From Cololabis saira (Eukaryota > Chordata > Actinopteri > Beloniformes > Belonidae), in the NCBI RefSeq assembly GCF_033807715.1, contig NC_084597.1, forward strand, positions 7,751,369-7,815,368: DNA of 64,000 nucleotides, read 5' to 3'. A program made the position numbers and the translations under genes. Positions 1 through 10,490 of the stretch are shown here, piece after piece (within the stretch, counting starts at the first letter, position 1; each line of letters opens with the position of its first letter). Below the pieces are notes generated by a model. That model did no database searches, was not told where the DNA came from, and worked only from the letters and a program-made list of their open reading frames with translations.

Positions 1-67
1 AGTCATATCATTCTGAAGTAACAGTACTTTTACTTGAGTACAATTTTTAGCTACTCTACCCATCTCT
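1..67. mobile_element. hAT fragment, CAGAGATGGGTAG end
   Basis: Inverted end segment of the same family as 894-1647 (ACTTTTACTTGAGTAC, then CTACTCTACCCATCTCTG), cut by the window edge. Confidence 0.75.
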
Positions 68-885
68 GATACTAATAAGAAAAAGTGGATTTCTCATATT
101 GAGCCTCAAGCGAGATTGTTACAAACTCCTTTATTGTTTTGACTGAATGAAAACAGAAACATTAAAGATGCACCTTTGATACGTTAATATATATCCTGCA
201 TAGACTGACTTATTAAAAGGTTTGGGTTTTCTATTTTGTTGAATTACAAGTACTTAAGATTATACTGAATTCAAAACGTCCTCAGAAGTAATTTTAGGTT
301 GAGCATTTTCATTTAATCTGAATATAACAAAATAGTGTTAAACTTAAAAAAAACATGCATTCTTATGTGGATTTTGGATTGCTACCTTGCCAAAATACAC
401 ACTATGCACTAAAACAACTAATTGGATAGCTTCTTTGATAAAATGACCAGTTTTTAAAGCAGCCTGCATTTTGCAAAAATTCTGGTATGAAAACAAGTTT
501 CCTATCACTCCCATTCACAGCCATTTGTGCTGGAATAAAACGTACAGAACCAATTGCAATGGGGTGGGCTTAATGCAATGATGTACTATTTGGCTGCAGA
601 TTTACTAAAAACACTTTGGATCAACAAGTTTTTACTGCAAAATCGACAACAGTCCTTCACCTGTGTTCCTGCATCCTGGACATCTTCTGCTGATACTAGT
701 CTGATTGGGGCTCGCCTACATTTTGCTCCATGTCATGTCTAAAATGAGCTGGAATGACAATAACAACTCCTTGAATCCTTGAACATCATGTTTCTTGATC
801 TTCGTGACGTTGTTTGCCTCTTTAATTTGAAATTTGGAGCCACTAATGCACCGTAGTGGACGGTAATTCCTCTGGATTGCTGGAT
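68..885. other. Intergenic sequence, nothing assigned
   Basis: A/T-rich single-copy-looking DNA. The short frames at 554-742 and 739-927 lack any motif. No terminal repeats or tandem arrays. Confidence 0.45.
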
Positions 886-893
886 GTTATGAG

Positions 894-1647
894 CAGAGGT
901 GGTAGAGGAGCCAAAAACTGTACTCAAGTAAAAGTACTGTTACTTCAGAATAATGTGACTCAAGTAGAAGTGAAAAGTAGTCATCCAAATAATTACTTGA
1001 GTAAAAGTAAAAAAGTACTTGGTGAAAACACTACTCAAGTACTGAGTAACTGTTGAGTAACGTCTGATTTATTTTTTTAACACAACCATTCAAACAGACA
1101 AAAGTACAAAATAATCATCTCCAGGCAAATTAAATCAATAAAATAAAATACATTTAAATTAATAAAAAAAATAGCTTAAATTAAAATAATCTTAAAGTAA
1201 ATTCAAGTACTTTAATAAATAATAAAATAAATAAAAGAATAACAGAATAAAAAAATTAATTAAGCACAAGTAGCACAAAATGTCAAGCCTTTGTACTTTT
1301 CTTTTTTAACCAGGCAGAACTAGAACAAACATGAACTCATAGAAACTCTGTGTGTGTTTGAGTCTGTGTAAATGTGACAAAACATGCAAAAACAAACATT
1401 TTTCCCAAAGAATCACCCAGTGATGTCATGAGATTGACGCGTACGTGGATAAAAGGGATAAAAGAAAAGTAACAGCTCAACGTAGCCTAATGTAGCGGAG
1501 TAAGAGTAACAGTTTCTCCTTCACAAATCTACTCAAGTAAAAGTAAAAAGTATAGTGATTCAAAACTACTCCTAAAAGTACAAGATTTCCCAAAACTTAC
1601 TCAAGTAAATGTAACGGAGTAAATGTAACTCGTTACTACCACCTCTG
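894..1647. mobile_element. hAT element, CAGAGGTGGTAG ends
   Basis: Left end CAGAGGTGGTAGAGGAGCC and right end CGTTACTACCACCTCTG, flanked by a perfect 8-bp duplication GTTATGAG (886-893 and 1648-1655). Many ACTCAAGTAAAAGTA blocks in both halves. Non-autonomous. Confidence 0.93.
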
Positions 1648-1810
1648 GTTATGAGTATTAACCATCAAATCTGCATGAGTTAATACAGACTGGGCTTTTG
1701 ATTGGCTTTATAAACGTAATCTTGTTGCATTTAAACACATTTATGTACAAGTCTGGTTTTGTGCATATGAGCATGACGTGACAGAGACATCAGTTTATGA
1801 ATAAAAGAGC

Positions 1811-2507
1811 CAGGGGCGTCAATTGGGTATGAAGGTACGGCAGCCGCCACACCTTGGCTTCAAGGGTTAAATGTAAATGTTTGTTTTTTTAAATACATTT
1901 ATGGAATTACTCTGTGTCTATTTGTATTGATTATTCTATTACTTAATACATATAGAATAACTACAAATGCAAATCAGAACATGATCGATTTCACTAGTTA
2001 TTATACACTGCAAAAACTCAAAATCTTAACAAGAATATTTGTCTTATTTCTAGTAAAATGTTTAATTTTTAGTCCAAAAAAATCTCAAAGACAAAGACAA
2101 GACTCAAAAACAACCATTTTCACCTGTTTCAAGTAGATTTTCACTTAAAATAAGTAGAAAAATCTGCCAGTGGAACAAGATTTTTTTGCTTGTAATGAGA
2201 AGATAAATCTTGTCCCACTGGCAGATTTTTCTACTTATTTCAAGTGAAAATTTACTTGAAACAGGTGAAAATGGTCAAATAAGTTATTTTTCTGGTAATG
2301 ATTCTTGTTTTAAGTGTAATGAGATTTTTTGACTAAAAATGAGACATTTTAACTAGAAATAAGACAAATATTCCTGGTAAGATTTTGAGTTTTTGCAGTG
2401 AGCGAGACTGCATTTGAAAAAGTTCCAGTTTTCTTGACCACACAGATAAGCTCCACAGACTTCTGTGATGAGTATTTGCTGGACGTGTTGATTCATACGT
2501 GTTGATT
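1811..2507. mobile_element. hAT element with foldback core (copy 1, right end lost)
   Basis: Left end CAGGGGCGTCAATTGGGTAT as in copies 2 and 3. The core palindrome 2009-2401 is complete. The right part breaks off after GCTGGACGTGTTGATT, about 50 bp short of the expected CAATTGACGCCACTG end. Inserted in the left copy of the ~200-bp direct repeat. Confidence 0.85.
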
Positions 2508-2683
2508 GAGCATTGTTTTCTCTCTCTTTCTCTTGCAAACAGCAGTTTTGCACAGAATTTATGATTTTATCATTTGTAATTCCCTCTGAGTCGGCACAGC
2601 TGTGAACAATAGTATCCTTAAAGCAGTCATTTCTGGCCAAATGGGCCAGTTTTGTTTGGGTTTTCCTCCCTTTCTTATCTTAT
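2508..2683. repeat. ~200-bp direct repeat, main part of left copy
   Basis: GAGCATTGTTTTCTCTCTC ... CTTATCTTAT, matching 3109-3283. Ends at the first base of the foldback at 2684. Confidence 0.9.
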
Positions 2684-3082
2684 ACCACGGTTGAATTGGT
2701 TTGATATTGGATATTATGAATTCAACACCCATAAAACTTGTGATACATACCACTGATTTTGGTCATATTGCTTGTGATGTGTTCATGGTCATCTACTATA
2801 TATCACAAAACAGTAATTATTAAAAAAACATATTATGGGCTGATTTAATGAGGTTTAATGAAAACAATCGGTGTTATGTATCACAAGTTTTATGGGTGTT
2901 GAATTCATTAAACCACATTAAATCAGCCCATAATATGATTTTATAATAATTACTCTTGTGATATATAGTCTAGATGACCATGAACACATCACAAGTGGTT
3001 TGACCAAAATCAGTGGTATGTATCACAAGTTTTATGGGTGTTGAATTCATAATATCCAATATCAAACCAATTCAACCGCGGT
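2684..3082. mobile_element. Foldback element, ACCRCGGTTGAATTGG ends
   Basis: ACCACGGTTGAATTGGTTTG at the left and CCAATTCAACCGCGGT at the right. The arms mirror for most of the 399 bp (ATTCAACACCCATAAAACTT, TGATACATACCACTGATTTT, ATTAAATCAGCCCATAATAT). No coding capacity. Superfamily unknown. Confidence 0.8.
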
Positions 3083-3283
3083 CACAGAGACATCAGTTTA
3101 TGAACAAAAGAGCATTATTTTCTCTCTTTCTCTTGCAAACAGCAGTCTTGCACAGAATTTATGATTTTATCATTTGTAATTCCCTCTGAGTTGGCACAAA
3201 TGTGAACAATATTATCCTTAAAGCAGTCATTTCTGGCCAAATGGGCCAGTTTTGTTTGGGTTTTCCTCCCTTTCTTATCTTAT
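3083..3283. repeat. ~200-bp direct repeat, right copy
   Basis: Starts ACAGAGACATCAGTTTATGA right after the foldback and ends TTCCTCCCTTTCTTATCTTAT. The left copy is split: 1781-1810 (ACAGAGACATCAG...) and 2508-2683, separated by the hAT element at 1811. Identity is high throughout. Confidence 0.9.
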
Positions 3284-3539
3284 TAATTTCTAAGCGTCAA
3301 GGCCGCAGATGTTTTCACATAAACGACAGTAATTGTTCAGTACCTTCGCTGAGGTTCTGCCTTTATATCAAACGCATGAGTAAAACAATCACATTGTTTT
3401 ATTTCATAACGACGATAATACTCGTTTTCTGAGTGTTTAAAGTTATTTGACTGTGCGGCAAAGACACGACTCGCGAGACACATTTTTTACATATTTCCCC
3501 AGAAACAAAAGAAAAACCGTGTAGCAGGAAAAACAAAGA

Positions 3540-3716
3540 ACTTGTAAACAAAAGTGAGGTTACCTTTTATCTAATGTGGAGATATTAAAGTGTTTGGGGG
3601 TGAAATTAACGTTGAATCCTGCAAGTCCGAGTCTCTCGGTGTCTCAGAGGAAAAACTGAGGAAAAACTCGCCGGTGGAACGAGCGGGTGACGTCACGCCG
3701 AGGCCACGCCCCTCTC
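3540..3716 (-). promoter_or_regulatory. Candidate promoter and noncoding first exon
   Basis: Inference. Within A/T-rich surroundings this patch is CpG-bearing. It has a GC box (GGGGCGTGGCC on the minus strand), a full CRE palindrome TGACGTCA at about 3689-3696, and a downstream donor-like AGATAAAAG|GTAACCTC (GT at about 3562). That order fits a TATA-less promoter plus short 5' noncoding exon of a minus-strand gene lying left of the window. The adjoining 3284-3539 shows no repeat I know. It could equally be an unrecognised GC-rich transposon piece. Confidence 0.3.
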
Positions 3717-3730
3717 CACTTTTATTAATG

Positions 3731-5343
3731 CTCCTACAGTTCTCCTCCCCTATCATGCAGCCCTCCTGATGTGTCACAGTCTTCTCTGGGTAGCAGGGGC
3801 GAAAATCCCGTTTCATAGTTGGGGGGGGGAACAATAAACAGTAACATTTTAGAGAATAAATCCAGGGGGGGACAAGGAATAAAAGTTTTAGCCTTCCTTT
3901 AATACAGCATTTTGACATTTTCAACTCTATCTCGCAAACAGGCAGAAGACCTTTCTTAGAGTATTACAAAACAATGGTATTAGGTGGAAGGTGCAATAAT
4001 ACAGCACATCTGACATAATACACTGCAAAAACCCACAATCTTAACAAGAATATCTGTCTTATTTCTAGTTAAAATGTCTCATTTTTAGTTAAAAAAAATC
4101 TCATTACACTTAAAACAAGACTCATCACTGGAAAAAAAACAACAATTTTCACATGTTTCAAGTAGATTTTCACTTAAAATAAGTAGAAAAAATCTGCCAG
4201 TGGAACAAGATTGTTTTGCTTATTAGATAAATCTTGTCCCACTGGCAGATTTTTCTACTTATTTCAAGTGAAAATTTACTTGAAACAGGTGAAATTGTCA
4301 AATAAGTTATTTTTCTGGTGATGACTCTTGTTTTAAGTGTAATGAGATTTTACTGTTTATTATTTTCGATTTCGGTTTCGGCCACAAATTTTCATGTTGG
4401 TGCATCACTACTAAATACTACTGCATTGTTCCAAAATTATTAATTCTGTCTCAAATTATTCTAGGGGGGGACAGCTTTACTAATGGGGGGGACTTGTCCC
4501 CCCTGTCCCCCCCGGGATTTTCGCCCCTGCTGGGTAGTGTTTGTTTTTCACCTGCTAAGCTTCCGAATGCCAAAGTAAGAGCCGTGTTTCAGGACGGTTT
4601 AACTTCCATCCCACCAGCCACATTTTATTGGCTCAATTTCGTGACAGATGTTGAGTGGACAAAAGTTTGGTCGTTACCACAAAGATTCTTCCTAACAAAG
4701 TCAAAGAGATCTCTTTCAAATTGATACACAAATTCTACCCTGCAAAACAATATTTATCTAAATTTAAGGATATAGACGTTAATTGTTCTTTTTGCCAAAA
4801 ATATCCTGAGACATATTCCCACTTATTTTGGTCATGTGAATTCAGTTATAAATTTTGGAGGGACTTCCACAAGTATATTGTTTATTCTGTCTTTTCTGAT
4901 TTTCATCTTTATTTTAAGAATGTTATTTTTGGTTTTCATAATTTTAATCACAAAGATAGGGATGCCTTCTTTTTTATTAATCTGTTTTTATTTTTAGCTA
5001 AATTTCACATACACAAGTCCAAATTCATCCACAGAAAACCTGAACTCCTTGTACTTAAAAAAGAACTTGATCTATATATAAGGACAATTTACTCATCAAA
5101 AAACCAAAAGGCACAAAAAACCATCGGCATCTGTAAATTATTCAATTTGACTACATGAAACCTACTCTCGCACATTATGTTATTTTTATTTATCTGTTTA
5201 ATTTACATTCAACCTTCTTGTTCTTTATATATTCTTTTGTTTATTTCTTTTCTATATGGTGCTCGAATGTCTGTATTTGTATGTTACCCTTGTTCTTAAT
5301 TTTGCATTGTATTTTGAGATTTAAATAAAGAATTAAAAAAAAA
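3731..5343 (+). mobile_element. 5'-truncated L1 LINE carrying a hAT insertion
   Basis: The 14-bp duplication CACTTTTATTAATG flanks it (3717-3730 and 5344-5357), and it ends AATAAAGAATT plus an A-run. The coding part (3731-3793 joined to 4538-5158) reads AKLPNAKVRAVFQDGLTS, FYWLNFVTDVEWTKVW, then after a frameshift near 4690 NKVKEISFKLIHKFYPAK and NCSFCQKYPETYSHLFWSC, the C-x2-C-x8-H-x4-C motif at the end of L1 ORF2. Dead copy of the same clade as 29195-35414. Confidence 0.88.
3794..4529. mobile_element. hAT element, CAGGGGCGAAAATCCCG ends
   Basis: Left end CAGGGGCGAAAATCCCG and its exact complement at the right, flanked by a perfect 8-bp duplication CTGGGTAG (3786-3793 and 4530-4537). It includes a truncated CACTGCAAAAAC foldback (4021-4353) and, next to it, a 55-bp piece of the TAGTGATGCACCG family (4357-4412). 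Inserted within the L1 fragment. Confidence 0.93.
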
Positions 5344-5563
5344 CACTTTTATTAATGAAACATCAAAATCCAATCCACTTTATTTATATACTACATTTTA
5401 GAGGGTTACCAAAGTGCTGCACAATAAGTAAAGCAAGACATAATAAAATAGTAAAAACTAAAAACAGAGTAAAATAGATAGAGCACATAAAAGCACGAAA
5501 TAAAAACACACCAGACACACAAACAACCAGTGATTCAGAAAAACATAAAAGACAAGACAGAGA

Positions 5564-5653
5564 CCACACAACTCTCATGCTGGATTAAAAGCCAAAGAAT
5601 AAAAGTACGTTTTAAAACGAGATTTAAAAATTTCAAGGGTGGGGGCCATTTTG
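5564..5653. repeat. 90-bp direct repeat, left copy
   Basis: CCACACAACTCTCATGCTGG ... GTGGGGGCCATTTTG, repeated at 6017-6104 with a few differences. The two copies directly abut the ends of the foldback at 5654-6016. Confidence 0.9.
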
Positions 5654-6016
5654 TATGGAGGATTTTTTGTGCCAAAATTAAATAAATAAATACATCATTA
5701 ATTAATTAAATTGGGAATTAAATATATCATTAATTAATTAAATGTGTCATTAATTAATTAAAATTAGAATGAAATATGTCAACACGAAGCAACACGAAAT
5801 CATTAATTAAATGTGTCATTAATTAATTAAATGCTGAAATAATAAATATATATTTTTACTTAAAATGAATTGTATTTTAATTAATTAATGACATATTTCA
5901 TTCTAATTTTAATTAATTAATGACACATTTAATTAATTAATGATATATTTCATTCCCATTTTAATTAATTAATGATGTATTTATTTATTTAATTTTGGCA
6001 CAAAAAATCCTCCATA
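5654..6016. mobile_element. ATTAATTAAT foldback (copy 1)
   Basis: TATGGAGGATTTTTTGTGCC at the left and the exact complement at the right. The arms are built from ATTAATTAATTAAAT blocks separated by GGGAATKAAATAT, GTGTC and TTAGAATGAAATATG. It sits exactly between the two copies of the direct repeat described next. Confidence 0.85.
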
Positions 6017-6104
6017 CCACACAACTCTCATGCTGGATTAAAAGCCAAAGAATAAAAATACGTTTTTAAGAGATTTAAAAATTTCAAGGGTGGGGGCCAT
6101 TTTG
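6017..6104. repeat. 90-bp direct repeat, right copy
   Basis: Same sequence as 5564-5653, starting at the first base after the foldback and ending before the LINE tail at 6105. Confidence 0.9.
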
Positions 6105-7608
6105 ATCGATCAATCAATCAATCAATCAATCAATCAAATTGTATTTGTATAGCACCTTTCAGTCAGGTACATTAAATACAAAGTGCTTTGACATTTTGAC
6201 TGAAAAATAAGCATAATAAAAACAAAAATAAAAACTGGGAGACCAATGCACACTGACATACAATATAGTTAATTAAAATGAAATAATGATAAAAGTTCAA
6301 GGATTAAGGCTAAAAAATAATCAGTCCACAACAATTAAATATAATAATAAAAACATTACAAGAAATAGATAAATAAATAAAACAAATACCTCTAAAAAAA
6401 TGTTAAACAGAATAAAACTATAAAATTTGATGCTACATAAAAAGCCAGACTAAAGAGATGAGTTTTTAGTTTAAAAATGTCCACATTTCCAGCTCCTCTC
6501 AGATCCTCCGGCAGGCTGTTCCACAGGTTTAGAACATATTAGTGGCTAAAAGCAGCAAATGTTTTAGTTCTACTCTGTGGAAACAGCTAGAAAGGAAGAT
6601 CCAGAGGATCTGAGTTCCTTCCTGGTTCATAGAATAAACACATCTCTGAAATATACTCTGGTGCAAACCCATGTAGCGCTTTATAAACTAATAAAAGAAC
6701 TTTAAAATCGACACGAAAACTAACAGGTAGCCAGTGTAAGGATTTTAAAATGGGCCTAATGTTTCTCTCCTCCTGGTCTGAGTCAGAACCAGGGCCGTCA
6801 ATTGGGTATGAAGGTCCGGCAGCCGCCACACCTTGGCTTCAGGGGAAAATGTAAATGTTTGTTTTTTAAATACATTTATGGAATTACTCTGTGTCTATTT
6901 GTATTGATTATTCTATTACTTAATACATATAGAATAACTACAAATGCAAATCAGAACAACATGATTGATTTCACTAGTTATTTTACACTGCAAAAACTCA
7001 AAATCTTAACAAGAATATTTGTCTTATTTTTAGTTAAAATGTCTCATTTTTAGTCAAAAAAATCTCATTACATTTAAGACAAGACTCAAAAACAGCCATT
7101 TTCACCTGTTTCAAGTAGATTTTCACTTAAAATAAGTGTAAAAATCTGCCAGAGGAACAAGATTTTTTTGCTTGTAATGAGAAGATAAATCTTGTCCCAC
7201 TGGCAGATTTTTCTACTTATTTCAAGTGAAAATTTACTTGAAACAGGTGAAAATTGTCAAATAACAAGTTATTTTTCTGGTGATGAATCTTGTTTTAAGT
7301 GTAATGAGATTTTTTGACTAAAAATGAGACATTTTAACTAGAAATAAAACAAATATTCCTGGTAAGATTTTGAGTTTTTGCAGTGAGCGAGACTGCATTT
7401 GAAAAAGTTCCAATTTTCTTAACCACACAGATCAGCTCCATAAACTTCTGTGATGAGTATTTGCTGGACGTGTTGATTGATACTCTAGTTAAGTTCTGTG
7501 ACTCGTAATCTTGCCATACCTTAGCTTCCACTGAATTGACGCCACTGGTCAGAACTCGTGCTGCAGCGTTTTGAATGTGAGGAGGAAGCTCGTTCCATAA
7601 TTTAGGGG
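6105..7608 (-). mobile_element. L2-like LINE 3' fragment, interrupted
   Basis: The 3' end is a (TTGA)n tail on the minus strand (plus strand 6106-6136) next to TTGTATAGCACCTTTCA. The coding remnant (6587-6789 continuing at 7556) reads ILKSLHWLPVSFRVDFKV, LLLVYKALHGFAPEYIS, the conserved HWLPV..R..FK..LL.YKALHG block of L2/CR1-type LINEs. Split by the hAT element at 6790-7547, which duplicated GTCAGAAC. Confidence 0.75.
6790..7547. mobile_element. hAT element with foldback core (copy 2)
   Basis: Left end CAGGGCCGTCAATTGGGT and right end GAATTGACGCCACTG, flanked by a perfect 8-bp duplication GTCAGAAC (6782-6789 and 7548-7555). The core at 6988-7384 begins CACTGCAAAAACTCAAAATC and ends in its complement, forming a near-complete palindrome of about 400 bp. 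Confidence 0.94.
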
Positions 7609-7609
7609 C

Positions 7610-7663
<54 letters not shown>
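7609..7663. repeat. (ATA)n microsatellite
   Basis: About 18 ATA units, probably the 3' tail of the minus-strand LINE that follows. Confidence 0.95.
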
Positions 7664-7665
<2 letters not shown>

Positions 7666-8640
7666 ATTTAATTTATAATGCACTTTCCATTAAAGGGATT
7701 GTGACATGAAAAACACATTTTTCTTGATTTTTTGTGTTTTGTTGGGTGTCTTGACATCAATTACACCCAAAAAAAAACGAACTTTTAACATTCGATTTAA
7801 CGCGGAACCATAAATGAGGCTTAACACGGAGCTGTTCAGAGCCCCCTCTGTTCTAATCACCGGAGGAAAACTGCTAAGAAGACCCGCGGCCACTGACTGG
7901 ACTTAAGATAAGGGGACAGTGCTGCTTGCATGCCTTTATTTTTACGATTGTTTGCTGTGGTTCGCCCGCCTGCTTTTCCGTGCATGCTTCGCCTGTCGCT
8001 CCGACGCCGCTGTGAGCGTATGGTTGGAGGAGGAGGAGGTTTGGAGGAGGAGCGGGGCAATGATTGACAGGAAAGGGGGGAAAGGAAGCATTTTTCACGG
8101 CGCAAAAAAACACTGTAATAAAAAGCCAGAAAAAGATTACTAGAGTGAAGTTTTTCTTGTTACACTCTTTTAGACACATTTGAGGGATGTTGGCCAAGAC
8201 TTTTAATAGTGTTAAAAGCATGTTAAAAATGATGTCACAATACCTTTAAAAGAGTCAATTGACTGTGGTTCTCTCAGGTGGGCAGGGAGGGCGTTCCACA
8301 GTTTAGGGGCAATGGAACAGAAGGCCCGGTCTCCCATTGTGACCAGTTACAATGGGCTACTGCTGAAAAGGCACGGTCGCCCTGGTTTTTTGCCTGGTTT
8401 TGGGAACGACAAGACGTGACTGAGCAGAGAAACCTCAAAGACCTCGAGGGACTTAAACCTGTAGGAGGTCTGAGATGCATTTTGGTGCCAACCCATTTAA
8501 TGACTTAAAAACAAACAATAATATTTTAAAATTAATTCTAAAAGACACAGGGAGCCAGAACGGGGGTGATGTGATCATGCGTGCAATCGAAAGGAGCTTT
8601 TTAGTAATTTTCACAGGTTTATTCTACATTCTAGACATCT
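7664..8640 (-). mobile_element. L2-like LINE 3' fragment, interrupted
   Basis: On the minus strand 8246-8590 reads CLFLSH-type degenerate codons, then GDRAFCSIAPKLWNALP, the standard end of L2-like reverse transcriptases. The LINE 3' tail is the TAT/ATA microsatellite at 7609. A TTAA element (7694-8245) is inserted between tail and coding remnant. Confidence 0.6.
7694..8245. mobile_element. TTAA-flanked element, AGGGATTGTGACATGA family
   Basis: Ends AGGGATTGTGACATGA and TGATGTCACAATACCT with TTAA at 7690-7693 and 8246-8249. GC-rich interior with a GGAGGAGGAGG run. Non-autonomous Kolobok- or piggyBac-type. Confidence 0.85.
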
Positions 8641-8745
8641 TCAAAGCACCAGAAGATTATTTTATTTGTAATTAGTTATAATATAGTAATTATAATTGTT
8701 TTGTATTATAATTAGTTCCATTCAACTATTAAAAAAAAGTGTTTC

Positions 8746-8840
8746 GATGGATGGATGGATGGATGGATGGATGGATGGATGGATGGATGGATGGATGGAT
8801 GGATGGATGGATGGATGGATGGATGGATGGATGGATGGAT
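8746..8840. repeat. (ATGG)n microsatellite
   Basis: About 24 uninterrupted ATGG units. Confidence 0.98.
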
Positions 8841-8859
8841 ATATCGATTATCAATGAAA

Positions 8860-9888
8860 GTCCTTAGACTTTGACTGATAATTTTAATCTGTTTTGGAAC
8901 CGTGGGTCTCTTTTTCACCCGAATAAACGGGGCTCCCACCTGTTACAATACAAAAATTCACAAATCTCTTGGCATTATTAGACGGATTAGACATTTGGTT
9001 ATAACTAATTGTCTTCTCACTCTTTACTATAGTCTAATTTACCCATATCTTTCTTACTGTTATATAGTCTGGGCCAGTACTTTTCCCACATTACATAAAA
9101 TTTTGGTTTGTCAGAAATGGTTTATCAGGAAAGCAACTTGTTCAGATTCATACAGTCCTTTGTTTCAGAAACTTTATATTCTCAACATCTATAACATAAA
9201 TATTGATCAGACATGTGTTTTTATTTATAAGGTCTTAAAGGAGGAAAGCATTCCTGCTCACCTTAAAGACTATTTCACTACAAACTCTCAGGTCTAAACT
9301 TATGCAACCCGTCCAGCGTTAGATCTGCATCCTCCAAAAAGTGTTACAACCAGGGGTAAATATGCACTACGGTACAGGGGGGTCAAACTATGGAATACAT
9401 ATTCCCATTTAGCAAAAAAATGCATCTCTGTACAAGGTTTTAAAGGATGTCTGAAACACCACTTAATTTTTGTTTTGTGAATGGAACTGCTCTGGCATAA
9501 CAGTAATGAATACACTGACACATTTTATTGTTTTGTGTAATCTCCTTGAAATTATTTTTTGTGTTTATTTGGTTTGTTATTTAGTCGTTTATTTTTTGTT
9601 TGTTTCTTAATTATTAAATTGTACTCTTTATCGTTATTCATATATCCGATCATTTTTCTTTTGTGTAAATTCTTTGTAATTTTCATTTATTTCTATCATC
9701 TATAGATTTCTAATTGCTCATTTGTATATTTTGTTTTTATAAGTATGATATAAAATTTTATATTAACTATAGGTGGAGGCGCCTGATAAGCTCTTTGAGT
9801 TTTCGCCTCTTCCTGCACTTTAATTTGTAAAGTTGTTACTTTTATTTGTGTAATTTTTAACTGTGCAAATAAATAAATCTAAATCTAA
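8860..9888 (+). mobile_element. LINE 3' fragment (CR1/L2-like)
   Basis: A 131-residue frame (8902-9297) reads THKSLGIIRR-like text: KIHKSLGIIRRIRHLVIT, LLTLYYSLIYPYLSYCYIVW and WFIRKATCSDSYSPLFQKL, the region following the reverse transcriptase in these LINEs. The frame then shifts. It ends with AATAAATCTAAATCTAA, a short 3' repeat typical of the group. 5' truncated by the ATGG microsatellite region. Confidence 0.65.
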
Positions 9889-10472
9889 GGCCCTGTCCCA
9901 ATACTTCCCACTACCCCCACTTTTCAGTGGAGAAAACAAGGGTAGTGGCTATGAATCTGTCCCTACGGATCGAGGGTTTTCCGATGCTCACTAGCTGATC
10001 TAGGGTCAGAAAAATTTCCCAGAATGCTTTTCATCGTCATTTGCGGAATGAATAAAAAAAAAAACATGGCGGACATTTCTTATTTTTTAGTGAATAAAAT
10101 CAATATTTTGAGTTAGTTTCTGCATTAAAATGCGTTTTGATTACATTTCTAGCGAGAAATATATATTTTACTTTCATAATATTCACTCAGTGAATGTACA
10201 TAATCACAAGTCTTTTCAGACCTCGCCAGAATAAAGATTGATTTATGGTTCCGCCTGAAAAAATATTAAAACTTAATAAAGTGGCATATTAACAGCGCTA
10301 CAGCTGAAATTAAAACAGCTTTTGGCTCTCAGCTTCCTGATTTTAGGGGTGATGCTGAAAGTAGGAGTAGTGGGAGTATTGGGACAGGGCCCTGGGAAGA
10401 TTTCAAGTGCCCTAAAAATCTGTGGCTTCTTTTTTAGGGGTAGTGGTAGAAAGTAGGGGGTGTATTGGCCCC
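9889..10472. mobile_element. Probable hAT-like element, GGCCCTGTCCCAATAC ends
   Basis: Starts GGCCCTGTCCCAATACTTCC and ends TGTATTGGCCCC, flanked by AAATCTAA on both sides (9881-9888 and 10473-10480). An internal inverted copy of the left end (GTATTGGGACAGGGCC) lies at 10375-10392. The duplicated octamer is also the 3' repeat unit of the LINE on its left, so the duplication is suggestive, not proven. Confidence 0.6.
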
Positions 10473-10490
10473 AAATCTAACATTCAGCCT

